DNA of 64,000 nt from Flagellimonas hymeniacidonis (lineage in GTDB: Bacteria > Bacteroidota > Bacteroidia > Flavobacteriales > Flavobacteriaceae): the NCBI RefSeq assembly GCF_008040165.1, contig NZ_VRUR01000001.1, positions 380,458 to 444,457 of the forward strand, written 5' to 3'. Below, piece after piece: positions 26,913 through 36,900 of the stretch (positions are counted from its first letter, which is position 1; each line of letters begins with the position of its first letter). The position numbers and the translations under genes were made by a program. Under the pieces are notes generated by a model, which was not told where the DNA came from, searched no databases, and worked only from the letters and a program-made list of their open reading frames with translations.

Positions 26913-27815
26913 TTAACTAATAAACTTATCTATTACATAAATGATTTGAATCACCGAAATATAGGTGACACTAGCCAGCATTAATCTTCTTGCTGATGCA
27001 TTATCTCTTTTTTCATACAGTCTGAACGCAAAAGCAAGCATTACCAAGCCGGATAGCAATACAATAATTGCCGCAGGAATAGACAGATGAAGTCTTCCTG
27101 TAAATCCAAAAGCCGGCATGATGGAGATTACGATCATCCAAATGGTGTACAATATAATTTGTAATGCTGTTCCCGTATCTTTTTTACCTGTGGGCAGCAT
27201 TTTAAAGCCTCCTTTTTTGTAATCGTCATCCAGCATCCAGCCTAATGCCCAAAAGTGTGGAAACTGCCAAAAAAATTGAATCATAAAAAGGGTGCCAGGT
27301 TCTATTCCAAAATCGTCTGTTGCGGCTACCCAACCCAACATAAAGGGAATTGCTCCCGGAAATGCCCCTACAAAAACTGAAAGGGGTGTTTTAGTTTTTA
27401 ATGGCGTATACACACTTGTATACAGAAATATGGAAATAGCACCGAACATTGCCGTTTTGGGGCTTAATAGATATAGTGCCACCACACCTAAAAGTGTCAT
27501 GGTTATGGCAATGGCCATTGCTGAATTGACGGACATGCGTCCTGCAGGTATTGGACGATTTTTGGTACGCTTCATCAAGGCATCCAAATCCTTTTCTATA
27601 ACTTGGTTAAAAGCGTTTGAAGCTCCTACCATACAATATCCCCCAAATGCCAATAAGGCAAGAGAGGTAAAATCAATTTGGTAAGCACCTAAAAAATAAC
27701 CCGCAATGGATGAAAATAGCACACTAAGAGCCAGTTTGGCTTTGGTGATTTCCTTAAAATCTGAAAAAATCAAGGACCAAGATGTGTTTTTTACAGAACC
27801 TACGGCAGACTTCAT
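26913..27815 (-). CDS. ctaB: Protoheme IX farnesyltransferase (heme O synthase)
   Basis: This UbiA-family membrane enzyme is 300 residues from the ATG at 27815. It adds a farnesyl group to heme b, making heme O for the oxidase. The Asp-rich prenyl-diphosphate site is seen in NAFNQVIEKDLDALMKRTKNR, and a second in LGWMLDDDYKKGGFKMLP. It has eight to nine membrane helices. An upstream in-frame start would lie beyond the promoter, so the shorter start is chosen. It heads the cox3-cox3-cox4 unit and is divergent from the metallo-beta-lactamase-fold gene. No ctaA (heme A synthase) is visible in the window. Confidence 0.95.
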   Translation of the reverse strand: MKSAVGSVKNTSWSLIFSDFKEITKAKLALSVLFSSIAGYFLGAYQIDFTSLALLAFGGYCMVGASNAFNQVIEKDLDALMKRTKNRPIPAGRMSVNSAMAIAITMTLLGVVALYLLSPKTAMFGAISIFLYTSVYTPLKTKTPLSVFVGAFPGAIPFMLGWVAATDDFGIEPGTLFMIQFFWQFPHFWALGWMLDDDYKKGGFKMLPTGKKDTGTALQIILYTIWMIVISIMPAFGFTGRLHLSIPAAIIVLLSGLVMLAFAFRLYEKRDNASARRLMLASVTYISVIQIIYVIDKFIS

Positions 27816-27835
27816 CCACAATTTATATTGGCTGG

Positions 27836-27866
27836 CAAAGATAACGTCAGTCCGTATCTTTTCCAA
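27836..27866 (-). promoter_or_regulatory. Promoter for the ctaB-cox3-cox4 unit
   Basis: The minus strand carries TATCTTTG at 27843-27836 and TTGG at 27866-27863, separated by 19 bp, close to the flavobacterial consensus. Transcription would start near 27829, only about 14 bases before the ctaB ATG at 27815. Confidence 0.5.
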
Positions 27867-27886
27867 CCTATTGTAAGTCTTTATGT

Positions 27887-27894
27887 TATTTTTG
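27887..27894 (+). promoter_or_regulatory. -7 element for the metallo-beta-lactamase-fold gene
   Basis: TATTTTTG matches TAnnTTTG and would give a start near 27900, about 42 bases before the ATG at 27942. No ideal TTTG was found upstream. It is divergent from the ctaB promoter. Confidence 0.4.
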
Positions 27895-27941
27895 AAGCAG
27901 CAATACGTCTTACCATAGAAATCAACGTTAAAACATACACC

Positions 27942-28826
27942 ATGCGCTATTTGATCATTATTGCATTTCTCTCTGCCACATTAGTACAATCCCAAGATAA
28001 AGAAGTTACCATTACCGTGGACACCTTAAGCCAAAATGTATATATGCTTACTGGACGAGGGGGTAACATCGGCCTCTATGTTGGAAAGGAAAAAGTCTTT
28101 ATGATTGATGATCAATTTGCCCCTTTAAGTGCTAAAATTAAGACGACCATAGCAACACTTACAAATAAACCTATTACGTATTTGGTAAATACCCATATGC
28201 ATGGAGACCATACAGGAGGAAACGTAAATTTTAATACTGATGAAACCACCATAGTAGCCCAAGATAATGTTCGCAAGCGATTACAAACCCGAGGACAGCA
28301 AAATGTGGCAGCCAAAAAGTTGAGTCAGGCAGATTATTTGAAAACGTTACCAGAAATTACCTTTTCTGAAGACTTGGCCTTTTATGATGGTGATGAAACC
28401 ATTATGGCCTTTCATGTGCACAACGCACATACGGATGGGGATAGTATGATCTATATTGTGAACGAAAATGTGCTACATATGGGTGATACTTATTTTTCGG
28501 GCCGCTATCCTTATATCGATTTAAAGAGCGGTGGAAGTATTGATGGCTATATCGCTGCCCACAAAAAAGCATTGTTGGTTATTGATGAGAATACAAAAAT
28601 AATTCCAGGGCACGGAAGGCCTTCCAATAAAAGTGAATTGCAGACGTATGTAAACATGCTGGAAGATATTAGAAGCATTGTACAAAAGGAAATTGCAGCC
28701 GGTAAGACTTTGGAGCAGATAACAGCGGATGCCCAACTACTTTCCAAGTATGATGGTACCCATGGCAACGGCTATATTAATCCTGAAAAGATGCGAACTA
28801 CGGTTTATACGAGTTTGGTGAAATAG
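27942..28826 (+). CDS. Secreted metallo-beta-lactamase-fold hydrolase
   Basis: This 294-residue protein starts with a signal peptide (MRYLIIIAFLSATLVQSQ). An in-frame earlier start lacks a signal and overlaps the divergent promoter region, so it is rejected. Zinc ligands are present: HMHGDH at residues 85-90, the HNAHTDGDS segment near 155-163, and GHGRP near 223. The MBL fold covers many hydrolases, so a beta-lactamase activity cannot be claimed. It is periplasmic by its signal. It has no clear partner gene. Confidence 0.88.
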   Translation: MRYLIIIAFLSATLVQSQDKEVTITVDTLSQNVYMLTGRGGNIGLYVGKEKVFMIDDQFAPLSAKIKTTIATLTNKPITYLVNTHMHGDHTGGNVNFNTDETTIVAQDNVRKRLQTRGQQNVAAKKLSQADYLKTLPEITFSEDLAFYDGDETIMAFHVHNAHTDGDSMIYIVNENVLHMGDTYFSGRYPYIDLKSGGSIDGYIAAHKKALLVIDENTKIIPGHGRPSNKSELQTYVNMLEDIRSIVQKEIAAGKTLEQITADAQLLSKYDGTHGNGYINPEKMRTTVYTSLVK

Positions 28827-28854
28827 AGTTAAAAAACTCTAATACATTATTGAA

Positions 28855-29202
28855 CTAATCTAGTCTCAAAAACTTGAAGTACAATGTATCATACGATATT
28901 ACAATCTTAACCGTATCATTGTTTCTTTTCTTAATAAGTCTATATGGACCAGAGAAATCACCCAGTACTGTAGGGTTGTTGTTTGTCTCTAATTTTCGAA
29001 TCATTGGACAATTGCCAGAAATAGAAACACTATCATCTAATGAAACAACTCCTTTGTAATATTTAACTTTTTTTGCAAATAAGTTAATCTCAGATTCATA
29101 TTTCAAGGATATATCCTTGCTTGACGTTCTTTCCATAAGTATTACTCCGAAAAAAATCAGAACAAAAACGACTATCAAAATTCCAAATTGGGTTGACTTC
29201 AT
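28855..29202 (-). CDS. Hypothetical single-pass membrane protein
   Basis: This 115-residue protein has one N-terminal helix (about 6-24) followed by a mixed alpha/beta domain rich in charged residues. A single Cys lies in SGNCPMI. It is flanked by a convergent metallo-beta-lactamase-fold gene and by the tonB terminator, so it is probably monocistronic. I do not recognise a family. Codon use looks like its neighbours. Confidence 0.55.
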   Translation of the reverse strand: MKSTQFGILIVVFVLIFFGVILMERTSSKDISLKYESEINLFAKKVKYYKGVVSLDDSVSISGNCPMIRKLETNNNPTVLGDFSGPYRLIKKRNNDTVKIVISYDTLYFKFLRLD

Positions 29203-29269
29203 AATTCAGATAATTGACGGCAATTCGCCTACATTGGTAATCTCAATTTAAATGTAATGTAAATTATAA

Positions 29270-29304
29270 AAAAAAGCCCTAACGTTTCCGCTAGGGCTTT
29301 TTCT
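29270..29304 (-). terminator. Bidirectional terminator after tonB
   Basis: AAAAAGCCCTA pairs with TAGGGCTTTTT (29270-29280 and 29291-29301) around a 10-base loop. It has A and T runs on both sides, so it can end the tonB unit on the minus strand. Confidence 0.8.
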
Positions 29305-29332
29305 ATTCCTGCCGCAACAAGAATATCATATT

Positions 29333-30037
29333 TTACTGAAGCTTAAATGTAATTGGAATACTAAAAGGAACTTTCACAGCTCTACCTCTTTGTTTTCCTG
29401 GTGTCATTTTAGGAAGCTTATTGATAATACGTAAGGCTTCTTTCTCCAAGTTTTTGTCCGGTCCACGCATTCTAATGTTTCCGATACTACCGTCTTTTTG
29501 GATTACGAAAATCACATTTACCCTTCCTTGAACACCCATTTCTTGGGCAATCTCAGGATAACGGAAGTTTTTACGAATATGCTTTTGCATCATATCTTGA
29601 AAACACTGCTTTTTATTACTAGCGCCTTCACAACCAGGGAATACTGGTACATCTTCAATTACAGCAAAAGGAACCGAAATATCTTCATCAACTTCCTCAA
29701 CTTCGACATCTTCAACTTCCATTACTTCTTCTTCTTGGCTGGTCTCTGTTGATTCAATAACAGTTTCTTCAACTTCTTCTTCATCTTCAACAACTTCTAT
29801 AACCTCTGGTGCAGCTGGTGGCGGTGGTGGCGGTGGAGTTTTTATCTGCTCTGTCATCGGCACCTCTTCATCCAACTGATCTTCGATATTCATTGAGATA
29901 TCATAGTCATTGGATTTATCATATTTTTTCCACTCCATGGCTCCATAAACCAACCCCAAAACAGCAGCTAACCCTATTACAAAATAGAGGGTACTGTTCT
30001 TTCCTACGTCTGCTTTTGGATTCTTTTTTAGTTCCAT
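29333..30037 (-). CDS. tonB: Energy transducer TonB
   Basis: This 234-residue protein has a membrane anchor (about 17-36) and a Pro-rich run (about 68-76). The linker is strongly acidic (about 78-118, mostly Glu/Val/Asp), and the C-terminal TonB domain spans about 140-234 and contains YPEIAQEMGVQGRVNV and a Thr/Pro-rich MTPGKQRGRAVKVPF. It should couple the ExbB/ExbD proton-driven motor to outer membrane receptors. The linker is acidic rather than the Lys-Pro repeat known from enterobacteria. It is the last gene of the gcvH-vanZ-tonB group. Confidence 0.93.
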   Translation of the reverse strand: MELKKNPKADVGKNSTLYFVIGLAAVLGLVYGAMEWKKYDKSNDYDISMNIEDQLDEEVPMTEQIKTPPPPPPPAAPEVIEVVEDEEEVEETVIESTETSQEEEVMEVEDVEVEEVDEDISVPFAVIEDVPVFPGCEGASNKKQCFQDMMQKHIRKNFRYPEIAQEMGVQGRVNVIFVIQKDGSIGNIRMRGPDKNLEKEALRIINKLPKMTPGKQRGRAVKVPFSIPITFKLQ

Positions 30038-30089
30038 CGTTTTAATTTTAGTGTTTGCTAATTTAATTATTAATTGGTTAAATAAGCAA

Positions 30090-30491
30090 TTAAATTTTCC
30101 ATTTTAACGGCCTTTCTTTAGAAAAATACCATTTAATTAAGCGAACTCCTACAATTGCACCTAATGTATTGGCAATTACATCGCCAATTTCGGCCATTCG
30201 ATTTGAAGTTGCTATATACTGCATTGCTTCAATAAATATGCCATATGCTATTGCTACGAACAATATAATCAACACTGCCTTGCCTAACTTTATTCTGCCC
30301 TGTGTACGCTCCCTTACAAACAGGCAACCTAGCACGGAAAAAATCAAATAAAATGAAAAATGGGTTATTTTATCGGCATAAGGGATGTTCACGGTACCGG
30401 TATCCAAATCTGAAAAAGAAAATAAGCTGAGCATTGTAATACACAAAACCCAGCTTATAAATAATAAGGTAAAAGTATACTTTTTAAGCAC
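30090..30491 (-). CDS. VanZ family membrane protein
   Basis: This protein of about 133 residues has four predicted transmembrane helices and the VanZ pattern KITHFSFYLIFSVLGCLF and AYGIFIEAMQYIATSNRMAEIGDVIANTLGA. The first codons are TTG then GTG; the GTG at 30491 is chosen as start, though the TTG at 30494 is equally possible. It overlaps the gcvH end by about 8 bases, so expression is coupled. VanZ proteins elsewhere give low-level glycopeptide resistance, but the function of these short versions is unknown. Confidence 0.87.
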   Translation of the reverse strand: MLKKYTFTLLFISWVLCITMLSLFSFSDLDTGTVNIPYADKITHFSFYLIFSVLGCLFVRERTQGRIKLGKAVLIILFVAIAYGIFIEAMQYIATSNRMAEIGDVIANTLGAIVGVRLIKWYFSKERPLKWKI

Positions 30492-30864
30492 CAATCAATG
30501 CTTTGTAATCGTCATCGCTCATTAACGTATCTACTTCAGAAGCGTCACTTATTTTTATTTTGATCATCCAACCTTCCCCATAAGGGTCCGTATTCACCTT
30601 CTCGGGCTCATCTTCCAAGGCTTCATTAAATTCCACAATCTCACCACTAAGTGGCAAAAACAAATCAGAAACTGTTTTTACAGCTTCTACCGTACCAAAC
30701 ACCTCGTCCTTATCCAAAGTCTCATCCAAGGTTTCTACTTCCACATAAACGATATCACCTAACTCGCCTTGGGCAAAGTCCGTAATGCCCACTTTGGCAA
30801 CATCTCCTTCTATTTTAATCCATTCATGGTCCTTGGTATACTTTAATTCTGCTGGTATGTTCAT
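30484..30864 (-). CDS. gcvH: Glycine cleavage system H protein
   Basis: This 126-residue lipoyl carrier has the modified lysine Lys63 in GTVEAVKTVSDL and the typical ends YTKDHEWIKIEGD and EGWMIKIKI. It shuttles the aminomethyl group between the P, T and L proteins of glycine cleavage. The other gcv genes are not here. It lies between sprA and vanZ, as in many flavobacteria, and has its own promoter-like motif. Confidence 0.96.
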   Translation of the reverse strand: MNIPAELKYTKDHEWIKIEGDVAKVGITDFAQGELGDIVYVEVETLDETLDKDEVFGTVEAVKTVSDLFLPLSGEIVEFNEALEDEPEKVNTDPYGEGWMIKIKISDASEVDTLMSDDDYKALIGA

Positions 30865-30889
30865 TGTTCAATTTGTATTAGTCAGGTAA

Positions 30890-30921
30890 CAAATGTAAAG
30901 GATCAGTCATAGCTTTTCAAG
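30890..30921 (-). promoter_or_regulatory. Promoter for gcvH-vanZ-tonB
   Basis: The minus strand reads TACATTTG at 30897-30890 with CTTG at 30921-30918, a spacer of 20 bp, close to the flavobacterial consensus. Transcription would start near 30883, about 19 bases before the gcvH ATG. Confidence 0.5.
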
Positions 30922-30977
30922 TAAACTTGAAAACAAAATTCCTGTTATCACAAAATGATCTTTTGGCTAATGAAATC

Positions 30978-33900
30978 CTAGTTCCCGAAGTTATATCTAA
31001 GGGTAAAACCAGCATTAACGGTAGTTTGTGGAAATGCAGTGGATACGGCAAATTGTGAAAACGAATGATCATAAAAGAACAAGGCATTTAAACTCTTGCT
31101 TAAAGCATAGTCCGCAGTGAACTTGATGGACATTAATTGCTGTCCAGAGGTAATCTGATTATTATCAACATCCAGATTTCTGATGATGGTGATGTTATCC
31201 CTTAGGGATAAATCTGCTTTAAGGTTTAGGTCACCCTTCAATCTTGTTTTTTCACCACCAATATTGGTTACAAATTTTACATCTTTAAAGCGATAGCCCA
31301 ATCCCAAAGTGTACTCCTTACCGTTAATTTCCGTAAGCAAGTTGTTATCAAAACTTAAGGATAAGGTTCTATCCGTTCTCACCTCAGCTAGAAAACTAAA
31401 CGAATTCTTCATTTCAAAATCTACCCGCATTAATGGATTAAACTGATCGGTAAGCACTACATTGTTGATGATGTTCTCTGGAAGAAAATCTCCAGTTTCT
31501 GGGTCTGTGGTAGTATTCTCTCGCTCTAAATTGGTTTGAAACGAGTTGATACTATATGCAGCCCGATAGCCATGACTTAATGAAAAACGCTTGAATTTCT
31601 TTTTAAACCATCGGTTTTTCATTAATCCGGTATACTTAATGTTCCAATTTGGAATTGGTATATCTCGGAAAGCATCTAAATTGACACGATCTACATCTTG
31701 TCCGGTGTAAGCCGCAAAGAATGCCGGAAGCAATACTTCTTGCTGCGTTTTGCCATAGCGCTCTGGGAATCCATCCGCATCCAAAGTCCCAGGATTTTGT
31801 CCTCTATCTGCAACCAATCTGTTGGCAACGGTGATTCTGTTTTCCTTGAATTTATCAAAGGTTTCGGAATCAAATTCGTCACTTTTATTGAATACGGTTC
31901 CAATCATTACTGTGGAGATACTGAAATTACCAAAGGTATTCCCGAGTAAATTTTCGTATTCAAACTGACCATTCCCCAAATCGTTCACTTGGAAATTTTC
32001 TTGATAGCTATTCGAAATTTGCCGGTCCGCAGTAAAATCGATAGTTAAATCTTGCGTTGGTTGTGCCGTAGCTGTAATATTCAACTGCTTGTTGGTATTC
32101 TGCATGTATTGGGAGTTGAACTCAGGAAATGTGGTCAACCATCCATTTCTTGCGGCTTCAAAACGTACATCTGCTTGGCTTCCAAAAATGAATCCAAAAC
32201 TAGGTCTGGTAGTTCCGATAAAACCTATAGACTGTGTGTAGCCGGGTAATACCTTTCCATTATTTTCGCTATAGTTCACGTTGACACGTTTTACCATAGT
32301 TACAATATCAACCAGGGTATTGAAGGCTTTACTGGTTTTTTTCGGTGGTTTTTCATCAGTTGCATCTGAAGCAGGGTTCCCAGCTTTATCTCGTCTCACC
32401 CGTGCTTGCGTAGCAGTCACTTTTCCATCTTTCTTTTTAAGCCCTAGAAAGTCGTAAAAACGCTGCATGGTTAAATTAGCAGTTAAATTGTGGGTGTTGG
32501 CATTTTGGACTGTATTGATATCCTCAAGTGCAACTTCTCTTAAGGCATCTCCACCTCGTTGCCAGTCAAAATTACTGGTGTAGGTATACTGCGCATTGAT
32601 GAAATTGAGGAATGGGAATTTACTGAACGGTAATTCGTAATTCAACTGCATTTGCTGCGAATGTCGGTTGGGTTCACCAATATCAAAAAAGCCATCCCAT
32701 AAATCCAATGCTTGATTAATACCAGAATCAGCATCGTCATCCACATTAAAATAGTTCCGTATTATATTATTGTTAGATGCCGTCAGATTCAAACGTAGCG
32801 ATTTGGTTATGCTGTAATTTAATGCGTATTGCCAATTGAATAGGTAATTGCGCTGTTGCAGCAAAGGCAGTTCCAACGCATCTACACCAGGTTCCAAAAC
32901 ATCTCTAAAACGCTGTTGGTTAAAGGAACGATTGTAATTAGCGTTTACCGATAAGCTTGTAGGCAATAGATTAAAATTAAGTTCTTTAAGCCATTGCCAG
33001 TATTTGCTCATAAACAAGGAATCTTTTTTGACAAATGGGGCAACTGGTGCTGGTTTGAAATTGTGATTATAAACAAAGCCCGTTGTTACATTTTGATCAC
33101 GTAAATCCGCAACTTCAAAATCCCTGTGATTGGTTTCGTTATACGAATAATTAAAGGTGAAATTTTCAACATCATAGAAGTTTTCTTTAGCTTCATCGCT
33201 CCTGTTCTTGCGAACGCCAATGAGGTTGATGCTCGTTCTTTTAGTATAATCTTCGGCCTGTTTTTTAATTGTTTCGGCATCCTCCGGTGTGGTTGCCGCT
33301 GCAATACGATCATCAAGTTTTAAATCATCGTAAACAGGATCAAACTCTGGGGTAATCAAGCTTTCCGAAATGCCATAATTAAATGGAAGTTGTATTCCCC
33401 ACTTTTTTGGCAATAACTGACCTACGTTTACATTGGTCACCACATCATAAGAAATGGCATCTTCCCGTGAACGCTCGTTAGGCATTTGATCTATAGAGCC
33501 AAAACCTGAGGTGCTTCTGCTACCTGTTGCTGTTACATTGGCAAAGTCAGCCATGTTGGCATCCAAAGCAGCAATTGCTGCCCAGCCTCCATTATTATCT
33601 AAACCTGCTAATCGCAGTTCATTAAACCAAACTTCTCCTCTAGCGGGTAAATCATCAATGTTTTTAACACCGACCATCATTCCACGAATACTCCCTAAGG
33701 ATGGGTTACCTCGAATTCCTATACGTAACCTTCCTAGTGTTCTTGGTGCAAATTCATCTACTAAAACAGCTTGTCCATCTATAATTTCATAGTAATTGAT
33801 ATCATTAAGCGTTTGCTCCGCAATTCCTCTAGATTTTACCTTGTTCAAGTCGCTTAAGTCGATATCTATCTCATTTACATCTGGCCAAATTTCATCTGGC

Positions 33901-36900
33901 GATGTTACATTAAAAGGCGTGAACTGAAGTGGTAATTCTATTTGATAAAAATTCTCTGAGAAATCGGTACCTATTCTTAGAAAACCAACCAATGGGGTAT
34001 CGTCATCAGAATAATCCCCATTCAGTATTTTTTCGGCGTGCATAAACATCTTAATGCGTTCATATTGTCGCACGTCGATATTCACATTTTTGAAGACTCC
34101 TCGAGAATCTTCAGATTCCAAATTTTCCACTACAAAAGACAAGGATTGCTCATTCTGCCTTATAATCGTATTGTTATTATTCAATTGCTCTCTTACTACT
34201 CCTGGAGGCAATACGTAGGGTATGGGCTGTCTGCCAAAATTCTCTTCTATATTAACTGTATTGACATCGGTTACCGTTCCATCATCCGAAGGGTCATTGT
34301 CAATCTCTGGTTGCAAGGAATTGGTATAGGTTCTCCAATCTCCACGCACAAGATCCAACGTAGCAAAACGCAATACCACATCATCGGTAAACCCTGTGAG
34401 GTACATTCGCATAAAACTTATGGAACGAAAATCTGTTATTCCTCCAACGGCATCTGTAAAATCACTCAACGGAATTTTATATTGTATCCATCTTCTGTTC
34501 AATTGGGTACCGTTAGGAAGATCTGGGGTAAGCCCTTCTCTAATGTCCGTTACATATTGATCATTAATGTCTGTATTTGGTCTAATTTGAATTCGGTATT
34601 CATAGTAGCTATTCACCGTATTCATGGTTAAATCCCTGTCAATATCTTCAACATCTGGCAATGTGGTCGACCCTCTATTTGTATTGCTTACTGCAACGGG
34701 AGAGTTTCCATCTGGATTGTTAAAATCAAAATAACGTTCTAAAATCCCACCTTCTCTATTTAAATAATACTGATAGTTATCTAATGCTGGATCTTCACTT
34801 GGCCCATTATAAATTGCTTGCTCTCCTGCATCGTCCAAACCATCGAAACCGACATCCTGTAATGTTCTATTGGCTTCATCTGCATCAAAAGCATACACCA
34901 AAGATTGAGTCGAAGGCACTTGTCCCCAGATGGTGGTTCTAGGAATCTCGTTATTGGTTGTCGCAGGCAATCCATTTTCGTACTGCTTACGTCCATCTTT
35001 TAAGATGTCTTCGGATATATTTCCCAAGTTGAATACGAGTTCTCCCGCATTGGTGTTATTCGTTTCACCATCCACATAAGGATCCAATACCCAAAACTGA
35101 ACAAATTCTACATTGGATTGTTCAAAGTTGGTGCTGCTTAACGGCCTCATAATACCCGCCCACTTATCGTCTGGAGTTTCGGCAGCAAAACTTGGGTTGG
35201 CGTTGTAGGGTCCTTTTTCGTCTGGGTAATACACCAAATCCAAGGTTCCTTGTACCTGTGTTTGTCCCTGAGCAATATCTGTTTCTGCAAAAACCTCATC
35301 AATAAAAACCCTTCTGGTAGTGTTTAATGAAATGTCATTATCCGACATTCCTGACGGTCTTTGGTTGGTATAAAAAATGGGGTCAATAGTATACCACGCC
35401 ACTTTGGCTCGTTCGAAACCTACGTCAATATCCGTTCTATCTTCTAAAAACTCAACTGGAGGACTTGCCAAAGTCCATCCTAAAGATGAGCGAATATCGA
35501 TAAGAGCCTGCGCTCCTTCAAAATCATCTAAATAGGTTGTGGTCTCGCCTTGAAAATCTGCATTCTTTGGGGAATTTGGTTTTAAGAATGCCACTTCACC
35601 CCGTACTGATAAATTAGAGGGCACATCGGTATCAATATTGGGAAGCTTGTTTGCAAGTCTGGTCAAAAATGGAATTTCCGTACTGAAGTTTCCGTTCAAT
35701 CCAAAAATAGTATTGTTAACCGGTTCAACTCCAAAATTTGATTTTTGGGTCAGCGGGCGTTCGTTCAAATTCAAAAGTGTACCGCCCAACACAAAATTTT
35801 CATTAAACTGATGTTCCACATTTATTCCAGTAAACCTTCTTGTTTGCTGGCCGAACACGGCATTATTTTCAACGGAAATATTTATTGGCGTATTTGACGC
35901 TGCCAAACTAGGGTCCAAAATCTGAACAGTACCGGCCTGATAGTTCACGGTATAATCTATACCTTCTTGCAATTGTCTCCCGCCGGCTGTGACTCTAACC
36001 GAGCCTCGAGGCACATTAAACGCTCCAATAGGAATTCCATTATTTCCTTGTGATTTATAGCGTCCTTTTATTTGAAAACGATTTTTTTCAGCATCTTGCA
36101 AAGAAGCTGCCTTGGTCTTTGCGTACATGTTTCGAAACACATAGCGTTGCTGATTTACATTATAGCCTTGATCATCATCAACATCATAGGTTCCACCACC
36201 CAACTCTCCAAATAGAAATTCTCCAAAGGGCTCTACCTTAGTAAAAATAATTCGTCCCGACTGTGTATCAACTGTTATTCCCGGTACGTAATCAAAGAAA
36301 CCATCTCCCCCTGGCTGCACATCATTGTATACATTTAATCGATCTAGGTTGAAGATATCAATAAGAATACGTTCTTCATAACCCACTGGCCAACCTGCAT
36401 TTGGGTCTACCGGTGTGATGTAGTTTCTTGGGGTAGGGTCAGAATATAGAATGTTCAGTTTAAAATCTTCCTCACTTAATTGAAAAGCACCTGTGGCGTA
36501 GATATTTTTCATCATCAAATCCCAGATGGGATCATCTACATTGGTGATGTTACTTTTAAGTAGTTTTAGAATAAGTGTATTGTTTTCAATAATGGGATTC
36601 ACTCCTCCGGAAACCGTAGTTGCGTCCACTCCGCCATTGGCAAACTCCCCCACCTGGAATACTTCTCCATTAATGGTATATTGGAAAGCCACACCCAAAA
36701 CCTCATCATTACTGAGCCTTTGGTTTAGGGAAATGTACCCCAATTGTGTATCAAATTGGTAGTCTCTGCCTTGTTCCAGTTTACGTGCATTTTCCAGAAT
36801 AGCATAGTCAAAACCTTGGTTTGCAGTAACGTTAAATCCGGTCTCTACAGTAGCAATATCTCTAATAGCTGAGGTTAATTGCCCGCCATTTCCTATTAAT

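Noticed and set aside
34038..34631. 197-residue plus-strand frame inside sprA
   Set aside because: Antisense to a strongly conserved gene and without any recognisable domain or signal.
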